A stretch of DNA of 64,000 nt from Cycas panzhihuaensis (taxonomy: Eukaryota; Cycadophyta), in NCBI GenBank assembly GCA_023213395.1, contig CM041465.1, positions 82,901,741 through 82,965,740 on the forward strand. The letters are read 5' to 3'. Positions 11,327 through 22,385 of the stretch are shown here, one piece after another. The number at the start of each line of letters is the position of its first letter. Position 1 is the first letter of the stretch. The notes below the pieces were generated by a model. It had not been told where the DNA came from. It saw only the letters and a program-made list of their open reading frames with translations, and did no database searches. The translations under genes and the position numbers were made by a program.

Positions 11327-11338
11327 AGAGGGGAGGAC
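11327..11338 (+). other. polypurine tract of GY1
   Basis: A G/A-rich tract AGAGGGGAGGA ends just before the 3' LTR TG at 11340. It is the expected plus-strand primer. Confidence 0.75.
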
Positions 11339-11339
11339 C

Positions 11340-11681
11340 TGTAACATAACCCCACCTTTCCTTAGCATTAACGAGCGGGAGCCACCAGCAAGTAAGGATT
11401 AAGGTGTTTATTAAGATGTGTGTATGGACTGCTAAGCTGTCCAATAAGATGTAAGGCCGCTAGGGCCACCAATAGAATCATAAGAATAAAAACCCTTACT
11501 TGTGTATTTAAAGGGTTAAGTCACTTGTATTTTGAGTATGGTATCTTGAAAGAGAAAGTACTTCGGTACTCATATTGGTGATTCACTATCTGTGATTTGC
11601 TTGTGCATTTGCATTATTTTGGCTTCATTTTCTACTAATCTTCACACCTGCAAGTCTAGGTTTCTGAGAAGGAACAGTCCA
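11340..11681 (+). repeat. 3' LTR of GY1
   Basis: 342 bp, TG...CA, the direct repeat of 5224-5569, followed immediately by the target duplication GTCTC. Confidence 0.93.
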
Positions 11682-11764
11682 GTCTCAATCTTAATCTTCC
11701 AAACATGGTAATTCATGGCAGTCAATTTGTCTTGTTTAGTCAAAGCCAAGACTGAGGAAGCCAT
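11682..11764 (-). pseudogene. copia gag N-terminus (element A)
   Basis: The minus-strand ATG at 11764 gives MASSVLALTKQDKLTAMNYH then VWKIKIE. It is cut by GY1 exactly at the duplicated GTCTC and continues in frame at 5223. MASS...KL....Y..WK is the usual copia gag opening. Confidence 0.85.
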
Positions 11765-12410
11765 TACTAATGTAGACTGGGGTCAGAAATAATGACTGTC
11801 TTTACAACTGTATGGAATTCCGTACAAAAATGAAGGTGTACGGATTTGAATGAAAATGGTCTCAAAAGTTAGATCTTGCATAGTAGATTTTAGATCTGGT
11901 ATTATTTTTTTGAGATTCATTTAGATGAGTGAGAAAACAGGCCCGAAAGAGAGAGAAGGGCAACTAGGGCTTTAGCTTTAAATGCTAAATCTCTTTCATA
12001 CAGTCAAAATAATCACAAGATCCGCATTCAATGCTTTGACTACAAAGGATAGAAGAGAATAGATTTAATTTTATCCAGATTCCTATGAAGATTTGATGAA
12101 AAAATGAGTTTTACACTTAAAGCTTGTGCAACTGATAAACTGGGGAAATGACCCTCAAAACTGCTTCAGATGCACTCAACCCAAAAGGAAAAAATGTTCT
12201 CCGTGATGAGAGGATCCAACTGACCAAGCTTCATCTCGATCTGAGAAGGTCAAAAAAATCATTGATCGTACAGTTCTATATAAGTCCATATAGATGAATT
12301 CTTTTGCAGGCAACTTCTTCTTCAAGACAAATTAAACACTTCCTCTGATCTCAAAACAACCTAGAAATTCTTGCACAACTCTCAGAATTTTAGTTAGGCA
12401 GCCAGATAGG
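11765..12410 (-). other. leader of copia A
   Basis: About 650 bp between PBS and gag. I see no coding signal or clear repeat in it. Confidence 0.6.
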
Positions 12411-12425
12411 CCTGCTCTGATACCA
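12411..12425 (-). other. primer-binding site of A
   Basis: The minus strand reads TGGTATCAGAGCAGG directly after the LTR terminal CTACA. The first 12 bases match the initiator-Met tRNA complement. Confidence 0.85.
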
Positions 12426-12601
12426 TGTAGAACAATCTGATGAAATATTAGAATGATCAATGTTTATTATCATAGATTGAGTACATATATATACACGTTA
12501 TATATTGTAACAGACTTTTGTACAGGTAACACGTGTCATACACGTTAAAGATACAAGAAGAGGGAGCATGACACTCAAGAGTACATTAACTAGATGAAAC
12601 A
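12426..12601 (-). repeat. 5' LTR of copia A
   Basis: 176 bp between the PBS and the break in B's integrase, with TG and CA ends on the minus strand. A TATA-rich stretch lies at about 12485-12510. The 3' copy is outside the window. Confidence 0.78.
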
Positions 12602-13010
12602 TTATATCCTAATGGAGGAGAATACATCTCTAAAGAATTTTTGAATTATTGCAAAGATCATGGAATATGCAAATAGATTACAACTCCATACACACCTCAA
12701 TCCAATGGAGTTGTAGAATGCAAAAGCAGGACGTTTATGGAAATGGCTCGCAGCATGATTGAAGAAAAGAAAGTTCCAAAAACATACTAGGCAGAGGCAG
12801 TTTGCATAGTTCGTTATTTCATAAATTGAAGCCCCACAAAAGTCTTAGATCAAATTACACTTGAAGAAGCATGGACAAGCATCAAACCAGATGTGAGTAA
12901 TTTGAAATTTTTTGGAAGTCAAGCATTTGTTCATGTCCCAAATAAGAAAAGATCTGAAGTTGACTAAAAACGTATAGAAAGTATAATGATTGGTTATAGT
13001 AAGAATTCTA
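12602..13010 (+). pseudogene. copia integrase, C-terminal part (element B)
   Basis: GGEYISKEFLNYCKDHGI, TTPYTPQSNGVVECKSRT (catalytic Glu kept), PTKVLDQITLEEAWTSIKPD and IMIGYSKNSKAYKC are seen. Stops interrupt at K*ITTPY, TY*AEA and VD*KRI. Confidence 0.85.
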
Positions 13011-13857
13011 AGGCTTATAAATGTATGGATCCTAGAACAAATAAGATCTATATAAGTAGAGATGTAGTCTTTAATGAAGATGATCTTGTGCAAGATGCTC
13101 CAATTCAACAAATACTCGAAGAAACACCCAAGAGAATATCTCAAGAAGAACTTCCTACAAAAGAAGTTTTTGAGATTACTTCTAAAGATATAGGAACAAA
13201 CAAATCAGAGAGGGGTTCACAATCTCAAGAAAGTCCACACATTGAAGAAGAAGCATCTACTAAAGGCTCTGCTGCTGAAGAAGAAAGAAAGAAAGAGAAA
13301 AGGATAGCAAGATGGCATCTCAAGACCATCGAAGAAGGCCAAGGAGATATATATGCTCATAGGACAAGAAGTCAAAAGCATCAAGCCTTGTTCACTAACA
13401 TAGAACCACAATCATTTGAGGAAGCTAAAGGACATAAGGATTGGCAAGCTGCAATGGATGCAGAAATGCAATCAATTTCCAAAAATCAAGCATGGGAATT
13501 GGTAGAATTACCTAATAGTAAACTAGTAGTTAATTGTAAATGGGTATATAAGATAAAGGAGGATGTTGCTGGCAAAATAAACAAGTATAAAGCCAGGTTA
13601 GTAACCAAGGGCTATACTCAGATGGATGGAATAGATTATGAAGAGACATTCTCACCAGTAGCTAAATTGGATACTATGAGAGTAGTAATTGCATTCGCTG
13701 CTCAACATAACTGGAAAGTCTATCAGTTAGATGTGAAGAGTGCCTTTCTAAATGGTGAACCCAAAGAAGAAGTTTACATGAAACAACCTGAAGGGTATGT
13801 GCTGAACAGGCATAAACATCTGGTTTGCAAACTAAAAAAGGCTCTATATGGACTATA
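13011..13857 (+). pseudogene. copia integrase tail and reverse transcriptase, first part (element B)
   Basis: An open stretch of 290 codons from 12986. It holds NKIYISRDVVFNEDD, an acidic, Ser/Glu-rich linker, [79 protein letters not shown] and KKALYGL. It ends at a stop exactly where KQAPRAW should follow. This is the best-preserved part of B. Confidence 0.9.
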
Positions 13858-14890
13858 AAACAAGCCCCAAGAGCATGGTATACCAAGTTAGATAAGTATC
13901 TTACCTAGAATGGCTTTCATAATTGCAGCTCCGACTCAAGCTTATATGTAAAGCGAAGATAGAAACTAATCACTATCATTGTAGTATATGTGGATGATAT
14001 GATACTTACAAGTAGTGATACAAAGTCTATAGTTGATATAAGAACTCAATTAGAAAAAGGTTTTGAGATGTCTTCTAAACTACTATCTAGGTATAGAGAT
14101 CAAGCAAAAACAAATTTCAATCTCTCTGTCTCAAAGTAGATATATTAAAAATCTACTAACAAAGTTCAAAATGGAAGATAACAATAGTTGCATAACACCA
14201 ATGGAAGTCAACTATGATCTGACTCTAGATGTAGGGGAAGCTAAAGTCAATGGAACAATGTACAACAACTAGACCTGATATATCTTATTCAGTAAGTCTA
14301 GTTTTCAAGTATTTGTAAGACTCCAAAGTGAAACATTGAAAAGCAACAAAAAAAATTCTTAGATATCTAAAAGGCACAATAGATCTGAAACTCACATATC
14401 CTAGATTGAAATCAAGTAAATTAATTAGATATTGTGATTCAGATTGGGCAGGAGATAGAGAAGAAAGGAAATCAACAAGTGGGTATTGTTTTTTTCTTGG
14501 GTTAGCAGCAATTTCTTGGAATAGGAAAAGACAATCTACAGCTGCTCTCTCTTTCACAGAAATTGAATATAAGTCTGCAGTTAGTGCAATATGTCAAGCA
14601 ATTTGGTTATGACAACTTATAGTAGATTTGGATTATCATCAAAAGGAGTCAACAGTAGTATTCTGTGATGATCAGAGTGCCATCAAGTTAACCAGAAATC
14701 CAATTCTCTATGGTCGAACAAAGCATATTGAAGTACATTATCACTTCATTCGAGAAAAAGTTCAAAGCAAAGAAATAGATCTGACAGACTGTCCAACAAA
14801 CAAATAGATTATAGACATCTTAACAAAGCCCCTTAGCAAAGATAAATTTCAAGTTCTTAGAGACAAAACAGGATTGAAAAAATAAAACCT
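13858..14890 (+). pseudogene. copia RT C-terminus and RNase H (element B)
   Basis: After a shift, VVYVDDMILTSS (near 13983-14020) carries the active-site Y-V-D-D. YYLGIEIKQKQISISLSQSR, TPMEVNYDL, YCDSDWAGDREERKSTSGYC, ISWNRKRQSTAALS, DDQSAIKLTRNP, TKHIEVHYHFIREKV and LTKPLSKDKF then follow with several stops and shifts. Confidence 0.88.
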
Positions 14891-14900
14891 TAAGAGAGGG

Positions 14901-15088
14901 TGTTAGAATATAATGTTTTATCTAAGAAGATTAAGAGTCATTTAGACACTTGTTCATGTGACATAAACATGTGTATGCCATGTGTCATTTAGATACATGG
15001 TAGTTACAATTACATTTTGTATATATAGAGCTAATCTCTCATAATAGAATCATCAAGCTCTTATTTAATTTGTGTTAATACTTTAACA
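14901..15088 (+). repeat. 3' LTR of copia B
   Basis: 188 bp from TGTTAGAATATAATG to CTTTAACA, just after the purine tract TAAGAGAGGG (14891-14900). A TATA-like TGTATATATAGAG lies near 15018-15031. The outer 15 bases resemble the LTR edges of C, H and J. Confidence 0.82.
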
Positions 15089-16060
15089 TGTAATAGCAGA
15101 AGGAGTCAAAATTGATAATCTTTATAGATCAATCTCCACTCCTATTCTGCCTGTTCCATCTATAAAATCTCTTGTTGTTAACAACTCTATTAATGAAATT
15201 TGGCATTGAAAGTATGGACACATTGCAAATAGACAATTAGAATTATTAAAAATTTTTAATATGGTGAATGGTCTTTTTAAGATGCCCTTTGGTTCTTTTA
15301 TATGCAAAAGTTGTATGGTTGGCAAACAACAACAAGCCCCATTCCAAAAAAACACATGGAAAGTACAAAAAATGTTAGAATCGATCCATATAGATCTATG
15401 TGGACCAATAACACCAAATTCATTTAATGGCACAAGGTAATTTCTTACTTTCATTGATGATTTTTCTAGAAGAATCTGGGCTTATTTTTTTTTCAGTAAA
15501 TTGAAAATCTTAGATTACTTCAAGAAGTTTAAAATACAAGTCGAACTAGAAAGTGAATGCAAAGTCAAAATTTTGTAATTCGATAGAGGAGGAGAATACA
15601 TTTCAAATGATTTTTGTCACTTTTGCAAGATAAATGGGATACAAAAATAAGTCACTACTCCATATACACCACAATCAAGTAGAGTAGCCGAATAAATGAA
15701 CATGATAATAATGGAAATGACTCAAAGTATGATAAATGAGAAAGCAGTAACATAGGCATACTGGGCTAAAGCAGTTAACACAATGGTATATTTTATCAAT
15801 CGAAGTCCTACTCAAGCTCTGGACAAAGTAACTCTTGAAGAATCTTGGACCAAAAGAAAACCAGATGTAATTCATCTTAAAATCTTTGATAGTAAAGCTG
15901 ATGTTCGTATTATAAAAATATTGAATATATTATGATTGGATACAACAACAAATTTAAGGCATATAGATGTATAGATCTAAAGACAAACAAAATCTACGTT
16001 AGTAGAGATGTAACCTTTGATGAACATACAAATCAAAAAGACAAAATAGTATATAGATAG
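15089..16060 (+). pseudogene. copia GAG-pre-integrase and integrase (element J)
   Basis: IWH*KYGHIANRQLELL, CKSCMVGKQQQAPF, LESIHIDLCGPITPNSF, LTFIDDFSRRIWAYFFFSKL, RGGEYISNDFCHFCK, TTPYTPQSSRVAE and PTQALDKVTLEESWTKRKPD are recognisable. Stops occur every 30-60 codons, and the frame is lost after about 15910. Confidence 0.83.
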
Positions 16061-17330
16061 GCTGAAGGAAATACACAAACATATGTTCCAGATGATGAAA
16101 TTTCTAAAGTCACTATAGTAGAAAAGGATAGATCAGAAAGTGAACTTCAGGAAGAAAGCGGACAAGGCATCTCTAGACAACAACAAGTTTTGTTTGAAGC
16201 TAACCAAATTCCTCTAAAGATGAATAAGATTCTTCCCAAAGAATCAATAAAGGAGCACCAAAAAATTACCAAAGTGGTACATCAAGACCCTTGAAGAATC
16301 AAAAGATAATATTTTTGAACAAAGAACTAGATCATAAAAACATCAAAGTCTAATGTGCTCTGTTGAACCAGAAAGTCGCTTAGAAGTGTGTGATCATCCA
16401 TAATGGCAAAAGGCTATGGATGCTGAAATCAATGCTATCAAGAAAAACAAAACCTGGGAATTGGTTGATACTTGCAAAGATAAATCCATTGTTGGTTGAA
16501 AATGGGTATATAAAATAAAAGAAAAATCTTATGAGACCATTAAAAAATAGAAGGCAAGATTGGTAGCAAAAGGTTACACTCAAACAACAAGTATTGATTA
16601 CGAAGAAATCTGTTCACCAGTAGCTAAGTTGATAATTGTGTGAATAGTTATAGCTATGGTAGCACAATTCAAATGGAACATCATACAACTTGATGTTAAA
16701 AGTGTCTTTCTAAATGGTGAGTTGACTAAAGAAATATATATGCTATAGCCAGCAGGATATTAAAAAATATGGTGAAGAACATCTTGTTTGCAAGTTGAAA
16801 AAGGCCTTCTGTGGATTAAAACAAGCACCTAGAGCATGGTATGCAAAATTAGATTAGCATTTAAATCAAACAGGTTTATGTAGATGTGAATTAGATTCTA
16901 GTCTTTACATTAAAACAAACAAAAATAATTTAATAACTATCATTGTAGTTTATGTAGACAACATGATAGTTATAGGAAATAATGATGATACAATTTGTAA
17001 AATCAAGTTATAGATGGAAAAGGAGTTTGAAATAACAGATATGGGTCTACTTCATTACTATCTTAGTATTGAAGTTAGCTAACAAAGGGATTCTACTTTT
17101 ATATCCCAGGTGAAATATTTCCAAAACTTTAAAATGGAGGATTGCAACAACTGTGTCACTCTAATGGAAATAGCATGTGTCTTGATTGGTAATGATGATA
17201 GACAATCAGTGGATGAAACCTTGTACAGACAACTAGTAGGCAATCTTATCTATCTTATAGCCACTAAACCAAATATTTTACATTTAGTTGGAATCGTCTC
17301 CAAACATATGTAACATCCAAAGATTTCTCA
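16061..17330 (+). pseudogene. copia reverse transcriptase (element J)
   Basis: PKWYIKTLEESKDNIFEQRT, WQKAMDAEINAIKKNKTWEL, KWVYKIKEKSYETIKK, RLVAKGYTQTTSIDYEE and IIQLDVKSVFLNGELTKEIYM are readable. The active-site region near 16948 is TIIVVYVDN, so one catalytic Asp is Asn. CHCC-type loss of frame follows, and ETLYRQLVGNLIYLIATKPN (17218-17280) closes the segment. Confidence 0.8.
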
Positions 17331-17885
17331 TTGAAATGTTACTAAAAGACTTCTCAGGTACGTTAAAAGTACCTTAACAATGGGCCTTAACTATACCAAA
17401 GCTTCGACTCTTCAATTAATTAGCTATATTGACTCAGATTGAGCTAGAGATTGATAAGAAAGGAAATCCATAACACTTTATTGTCTCTCACTTGGATTTA
17501 TAGTTACTTCCTGGAGTAGCAAGAAACAACCCACTGTAGCTCTGTCATCCATTGAGGCAGAATACAAAGCAACTGTCAGTGCAACATGTGAAGTGGTATG
17601 GATCATATGACTGCTTAAAGATTTAAAGCAAGAGCAAAGCCAATCTACCTCCATTTTTTGTGATAACTAGAGTGTTATTAAAATAACAAGGAATCCAATG
17701 TTTCATGCTAGAATGGAACATATTGAAGTCCACCATTGCTTTATCAAAGAAAAAGTGCAAGCTAAAGAGATTGATCTATTATACTGTACCAATGAAAAAC
17801 AACTTGTTGACACTCACAAAGCCACTTTCAAAAAACAAATTTTAATACTTCAGGAGTCTACTTGGTGTTAAAAACAAAAGATAAA
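17331..17885 (+). pseudogene. copia RNase H (element J)
   Basis: Remnants of LTMGLNYTKA, YIDSD (W lost to a stop), SWSSKKQPTVALSSIEAEYK and MEHIEVHHCFIKEKVQAKEI are seen in scattered frames, ending just before AAGAGAGGG and the LTR. Confidence 0.75.
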
Positions 17886-17899
17886 CTATTAAGAGAGGG

Positions 17900-18105
17900 T
17901 GTTAGAGAAATAATGTTTTATCTTTTGTATATATGTATCCTAAAGTTAACTTGAGGGTTTTGTGTCCAAACTCTCTTTAATGTACCAATGACACTTGGCC
18001 ATATGCCTTCATATGTGTACATGATGTATTTATATGGGAGTATTTCTCTCTCATTAATGAACTGGTGTATTCTCTTCATCATTTCAAATTGTTCTAATAA
18101 TATTA
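17900..18105 (+). repeat. 3' LTR of copia J
   Basis: Starts TGTTAG at 17900 after the purine tract AAGAGAGGG. The 3' edge is inferred from similarity to G's LTR (TTGTTCTAATA against TTGTTTTAATG) and is uncertain by some 20 bp. A TATA-like TGTATTTATATGGG lies near 18024. Confidence 0.65.
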
Positions 18106-18804
18106 TGTGCAACATAGTCCATGTCACACAACAAGTGATATCCTAGGTAGTAGAATTGTAGAACCTAATAGGTTATTCCCAACCCCCTCCCTTAAAAATT
18201 TTTTCCCTCTTGATTCAACCTTTGAACCTTTGTAGTTAAACCATAGAATTTGGTCCCCTTTATGTTGTGCTAAGGCCACTTCATGAGTTGAACCACTAGA
18301 TAAGTCCATTGAGTCAAGTCTAGATTGAGTTTATCATCTGAATTAGTCTCACACATCAATGCAATGCAAGGTGTACATTAAAGTCAGCTAGGAGTCTTGA
18401 CCTCATCTAGATTACAAGTCACCGAGATCAAGGCCTTCCATCTGCTAGTTCCAAAAGGGAGTCTTTTTTAACCAACATGATGTGTCACTGGAAGGGGGAG
18501 CTATGAAATTTGCAACAAGTGAAGATACAATGGAGGAATATGATGATATAGCAATAAAGATTAAAGGAAAGAAGTTGTAATTGAAAAATAAAATACTTGA
18601 GGGAAGCCTCTACAATCATTCCCCAAGAGATAATTTTTAGGCTTGCAATTAGTCTTGAAATTGTTCCTCTCTACAACCATGCTTGTCACTGTTTTGGGTT
18701 CATTCTAGAATTGTTCTAGGTTGTTTAGACCATTTTGGACTCCATGGGGAGAATGCCCCCCCTTTTAAGTGCTAGAATGGACAATATGAAGTCAAAAAAT
18801 GGTT
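18106..18804. other. unassigned spacer between J and GY2
   Basis: About 700 bp with no recognisable coding motif, LTR edge pair or repeat. It may be old LTR or flanking sequence. Confidence 0.5.
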
Positions 18805-19187
18805 TGATATGGATCAAGATTGAGCCCCAACATAGATGAGCACACAGAAATCACAAAAAAATATTTCAAAAGATGTGTTGAAAAATATAACTCCTGTATT
18901 AAACTCCAAGGATTCATAATGTACAATGGGAGGATCCCTTCTCTTTTTAAATATGCTAAAGGCATCGTGAGTTGAGGGGCAGTTACAGAGCTGAAAAGGA
19001 ACCTACTTGAAATAGAATATTAGTTTCACTTCTATAACCACCATGCAAACCAACTTAACTATATATTAATTTGATTTGAATCACTTTTATAACTTAAATA
19101 GACTCAATGTTGAAATATAAAATAAAGTACATGATAGAAAATGGTTACATTTTATGTTACATGGGTGAGTAGTAACCACACTCATCA
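18805..19187 (-). repeat. probable 3' LTR of GY2
   Basis: The minus strand starts TGATGAGTG directly after the purine tract CCGAGAGGAAT. The far edge is inferred from a CA at 18805-18806 (minus strand). The resulting length of about 383 bp is close to F's 387 bp, whose LTR also opens TGATGAGT. Confidence 0.6.
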
Positions 19188-19198
19188 ATTCCTCTCGG

Positions 19199-20290
19199 TT
19201 TAAGAAAATATTGTCCCCACTTTTGCCAACCTTTGTAGATGTGGAAAATCCTGGTCAAATGCAAAATTCTTTTGTCCTACATAGGTAGGTTGCCCTTCTT
19301 GCCCACTAGGTATGTGGACATCTGTCAATGCCACATAGTGCATGTCTTGGTGACAAGATGTGTGTCAATTAGAACTAGAGCTCAGAAGTCTAGAATCATG
19401 TCTTTTGGGTTAGTTGCTTCAACCTCTTATTCTCATAAGGGTGGCTTATAATGCTTAAGACTACTGACATTGAAGATGTTATAATCCCAATGTGAGATGG
19501 CAAGTCCAAGCATAATGCATTGGCCCCAATGGCCTCTATGATGTGATAGGGCCCAAATTAGATGAGTTTGAGCTTGTGACAAGTTTGATGCTTAAACCAC
19601 TACTTTGCTAAGTGGAGCCAAATTTGCCCCACTTGAAGTTGTGTGGGACCCTACGCTAGTCATATCAACCCTTTTACTTGGCCTAGGACTTGGTGAGGAT
19701 CTCATTTCACTTGGGCATGGACCCACTACAGGTGCTTTGCATAAACCACTAACTTCCATTGCTCTATTTATTCGTATTATGTGGTACATGAAGGAAGTGC
19801 AATCGAAAGGTCATAGCAAGCTATAGGTTGGAACCCATGGTAGACCTTGAAAAAAGAGTGCTCCATTGAGACACGTATCGCTTTATTCATAGCCATGTTG
19901 GATGGTTTCTAAAGATCTATCCCACTGACTATTAACATGTTGGAAAAGAGGAATAGAGTGAACCGGGGTCCGATTTACTACTTCAAACTGGTTGTTAGTT
20001 TAGGGATGAAATGCCATGGAAAATAGAGTCAACATCCTAAGAGTTTCCATCACGTTTGCTAGAAATGGATGAGAAAACATGCATCTCTATTTGAGATGAT
20101 TGTAGTGACAATCCATAGTGCAACCAAGCATGGTCAAAAAATAACTGGGTAGTGTGTGGTGTATTGATAGACTTGGTGCAAGGAATAAATATTATCATCT
20201 TGGGGAACTAGCAAATGACAACCAAAATGCAATCATGTTTGCACCATATCATGGACAACCCAGTAATGAAGCCCATGGAGATGGATTCCC
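19199..20290 (-). pseudogene. gypsy RNase H/integrase remnant (GY2)
   Basis: The C-terminal part reads INVFNVSSLKHYK-like sequence near 19500-19460 (NIFNVSSLKHYKPPL) and EVEATNPKDMILDF, the usual end of gypsy integrases. Upstream the frame is degraded, and I cannot place the three catalytic acids. Confidence 0.65.
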
Positions 20291-20960
20291 AAGGACAAGA
20301 TGGGGCTAATAAGGGTTGATACAAGACAACCTTCTAGTTGGAAGGTTTGAATCGGCTACATAGGGGACACCTTTTGATGAATTGCTTGATGTGTCTTTGC
20401 ATAGAGGTCTAGTAAAAATACTATTGTAAATGTTGAATGTGTTTGGTCCAAATATGACTATAAACAAGTATATCATCCACGAAGACGATAACAAACTTCC
20501 CTAAGAAGAGATGAAGAATGTCATTCATCAATCTCATGAAAGTTGATGAGGTGTTGGTTAGGCCAACAAGCATGGCCTATCACTTGTAAAGTTTTAAATG
20601 GAACTTGAATGTAGTCTTCCAAGTGTTAGAAGACTCCACTCACACTTGATGATATCTTGATGCCAAATCAATCTTGGTGATATGTTAGTCCCTTTATAAC
20701 TCATCCATCAAGTCATCAATGCTAGGTAATGGCTATCAATTCTTCACTGTGATGCATTTGAGTGCTCGATAGTCTATGCAAAGGTGCCATGTGACACCCT
20801 TCATGAGCACTAAGAGCACTGATGAACTGCATGCGAAGGAGCTTGGCTGAATCTAACCTTCTTTTATGAGATCCATGAGTTGACACTTTAATTCTCCACC
20901 CTCAAGAATTGAACTCTTATACAAAGGCCTATTGGGCAAGGTGGCTTATAAGAGTAGGTT
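20291..20960 (-). pseudogene. gypsy reverse transcriptase remnant (GY2)
   Basis: The minus strand reads ELKCQLMDLIKEG, IQPSSFACSSSVLL, TWHLCIDYRALKCITVKN, PLPSIDDLMDEL, then GLTNTSSTFMRLMNDILH and KFVIVFVDDILVYS (active-site V-D-D at about 20480-20460). This is unmistakable gypsy RT with stops. The same stretch in gypsy relatives is VYFDDILVYS. Confidence 0.88.
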
Positions 20961-21812
20961 GATGTTGTGTTGTATTGTTTGAGTAGGAGGGAGCCACTTG
21001 GGTATCTCAAAGACGTCTAAGTAGTCACCTAGTAGATGCTACACGTCTAGACAAATGGTATATGATGTGGACATTGGTATATTCTCCATGTGTATGTCAA
21101 ACATAATGGCACCCTCCTTGGTGGAGCAAGCAAGATTGTTGTCTCACGAACTTGTTACCACAATAAACTAAGTGGTCAATAAGGTGACCTAGTAGGCTTA
21201 TCAACACTTGTGCAGTTTGTATGTTTTTTATGTATCAATCATAGACTGTTCACCTATTGTATTGATAGGGTTGACCCAATAAGAGTTCATAGGAGTCCAT
21301 TGGTGTCACATTACATGTGATTGTATCAATAAATGGGTCAATTACAAAGGTAACATGGTAGAGTTGATCAATGCGAGTTTAAAGCTGTGTGCCACAACTC
21401 GGCGATTCCGAGACCACGATCCTTCTCGAAGTGAGAAGGGGTACAAGTGAGGGAAGAGCAAATGTATGATGTGCAGTTAGGTGTAGGTAGAATATTGTGA
21501 GTGAATCGAGGGTAGAGGTCACTAGCCCTCTTGAGGCTAGAGGAGGGGGAATGAATGTGCAAGAAGGAACAGAATCCTAATACACAAGAAAAACAATGGT
21601 GCAACCTAATAAAAGGAAATAGACAACAAGCAATCAATGCAACTTTCTAATCCTCTTCGAAGAGACAAACAATACAAAATGAGCTCCTAAAGATAAGGAG
21701 GGTGGCCAAGGCATGTGTGCCCCTAAATCATGCATAACCCTAGTGTCCTAGAAACATTATAATTCCCCAAGGTAGAGACCTAAACTAGCTCTCGCTTTAA
21801 TTGTAGGGTGAC
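20961..21812 (-). other. upstream part of GY2, decayed
   Basis: By position this should be the protease/gag side of GY2. I could not recognise a protease active site or capsid motif. A minus-strand open stretch at 21637-21368 shows no family features. Confidence 0.4.
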
Positions 21813-22062
21813 TATTACAAACCACCTTAAAGAAATAATTAACCAATTATTATCAAAGGTCTTATTGAATGGTTGCACCCGTCTATAAAATAATCCTATT
21901 TCAGACATATAAATATATATCTAATTGTAACATTTATTATCATTTATTTATCAATCAAATCAATTGGTATATTTGGCTATTAATCCTTCTAAGTGCATCC
22001 TTCTAAGTGCACTTGTGTATTCATTCAAATCTAACTTTCTCTTCAAATTATGGACTAAGTTT
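21813..22062 (+). repeat. left LTR of L
   Basis: It aligns by eye with 26130-26364 through ACCACCTTAAAGAAA, ATTGAATGGTTGCAC and AAGTGCACTTGTGTATTCATT. An extra copy of CCTTCTAAGTGCA is present near 21990-22010. Its first bases are TA instead of TG. Confidence 0.75.
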
Positions 22063-22385
22063 ATAATATGTGGTTAGACAATTTTAATTATTGAGAACAC
22101 TTAAGAAATCAAGCAGCCTAAAACACCATAGCAACAACAAATTGCTTGAATTAGAAACCTTCTAGACTCCTCACAGTTGAAACTCTCTTGTTTACATTGT
22201 AGGGTGTAAGCGACTCTTATTGCAAGGCTTGGTTCCTTGTAAGCACTACTCCACAAAGTTGCACGCAATTGGCCCTTGAAGGCAATCTCAAAGCTCTTCC
22301 GAGGAAAAAGATTGTGGAGATATCTAATCTCATAGTACACACCATTTTCATCATCAAGACATCAAAGACATATCTTATTTATCAC
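22063..22385. other. L internal sequence left of the CpG-rich block
   Basis: No family-level coding signal. A minus-strand open stretch at 22340-22101 has no recognisable domain. It ends at an A-rich run (about 22435-22450). Confidence 0.4.

Larger units (their letters stand above)
5224..11681 (+). mobile_element. Ty3/gypsy chromodomain element GY1, complete with both LTRs
   Basis: The structure is LTR 5224-5569, PBS 5572, a 1.2-kb leader, gag, protease, RT, RNase H, integrase, a chromodomain-like tail, PPT and LTR 11340-11681. The target duplication is GTCTC at 5219-5223 and 11682-11686, exact. About 23 substitutions and one 4-bp gap separate the LTRs over some 342 bp (about 7%). The order RT-RH-IN and the chromodomain-like end place it in Ty3/gypsy chromoviruses. 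It lies antisense inside the gag of copia A. Stops and frameshifts make it non-autonomous now. Confidence 0.93.
3072..12601 (-). mobile_element. Ty1/copia element A, interrupted by GY1 and K
   Basis: From right to left on the minus strand: 5' LTR 12426-12601, PBS, leader, gag start at 11764, then the insertion of GY1 (5224-11681). Gag resumes at 5223, followed by zinc knuckles, protease, GAG-pre-integrase and integrase up to 3072, where K interrupts. Joining across GTCTC restores gag in frame (K-I-E-T-L-L). RT, RNase H and the 3' LTR lie beyond K, left of the window. A is itself inserted in the integrase of B; TTATA at 12602-12606 is the flanking pentamer. Its integrase is close to that of B (ITLEEAWTSI, GYSKNSKAYKC). 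Confidence 0.85.
12602..15088 (+). mobile_element. Ty1/copia element B, 3' part (integrase to 3' LTR)
   Basis: B begins in mid-integrase where A is inserted (LYPNGGEYISKEF) and runs through RT and RNase H to a 3' LTR at 14901-15088. Its 5' half must lie left of A, outside the window. It is inserted in copia J: GAG-pre-integrase sequence of J resumes at 15089 (pentamer TGTAA). Several stops are present. Confidence 0.85.
15089..18105 (+). mobile_element. Ty1/copia element J, 3' part
   Basis: J starts where B interrupts its GAG-pre-integrase and proceeds through integrase, RT and RNase H to a 3' LTR starting at 17900. It has far more stops than B, as expected for the older host. Its LTR resembles that of G (50441-50645), for instance in CATTAATG and GTATTTATATG.GAGTATTT. 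Confidence 0.8.
18805..21812 (-). mobile_element. Ty3/gypsy remnant GY2 (3' LTR, integrase, RT)
   Basis: On the minus strand the order is RT (about 20960-20300), integrase C-terminus (about 19700-19350), PPT (19188-19198) and 3' LTR (19187 down to about 18805). It is decayed, with many stops. Sequence to the right (20960-21812, and 26370-26572 beyond L) is probably its 5' part, interrupted by L and F. No 5' LTR is in the window. Confidence 0.75.

Noticed and set aside
21368-21637. Minus-strand 89-codon frame in the GY2 region
   Set aside because: No known motif, and its position beside decayed gypsy sequence gives no support for a gene.
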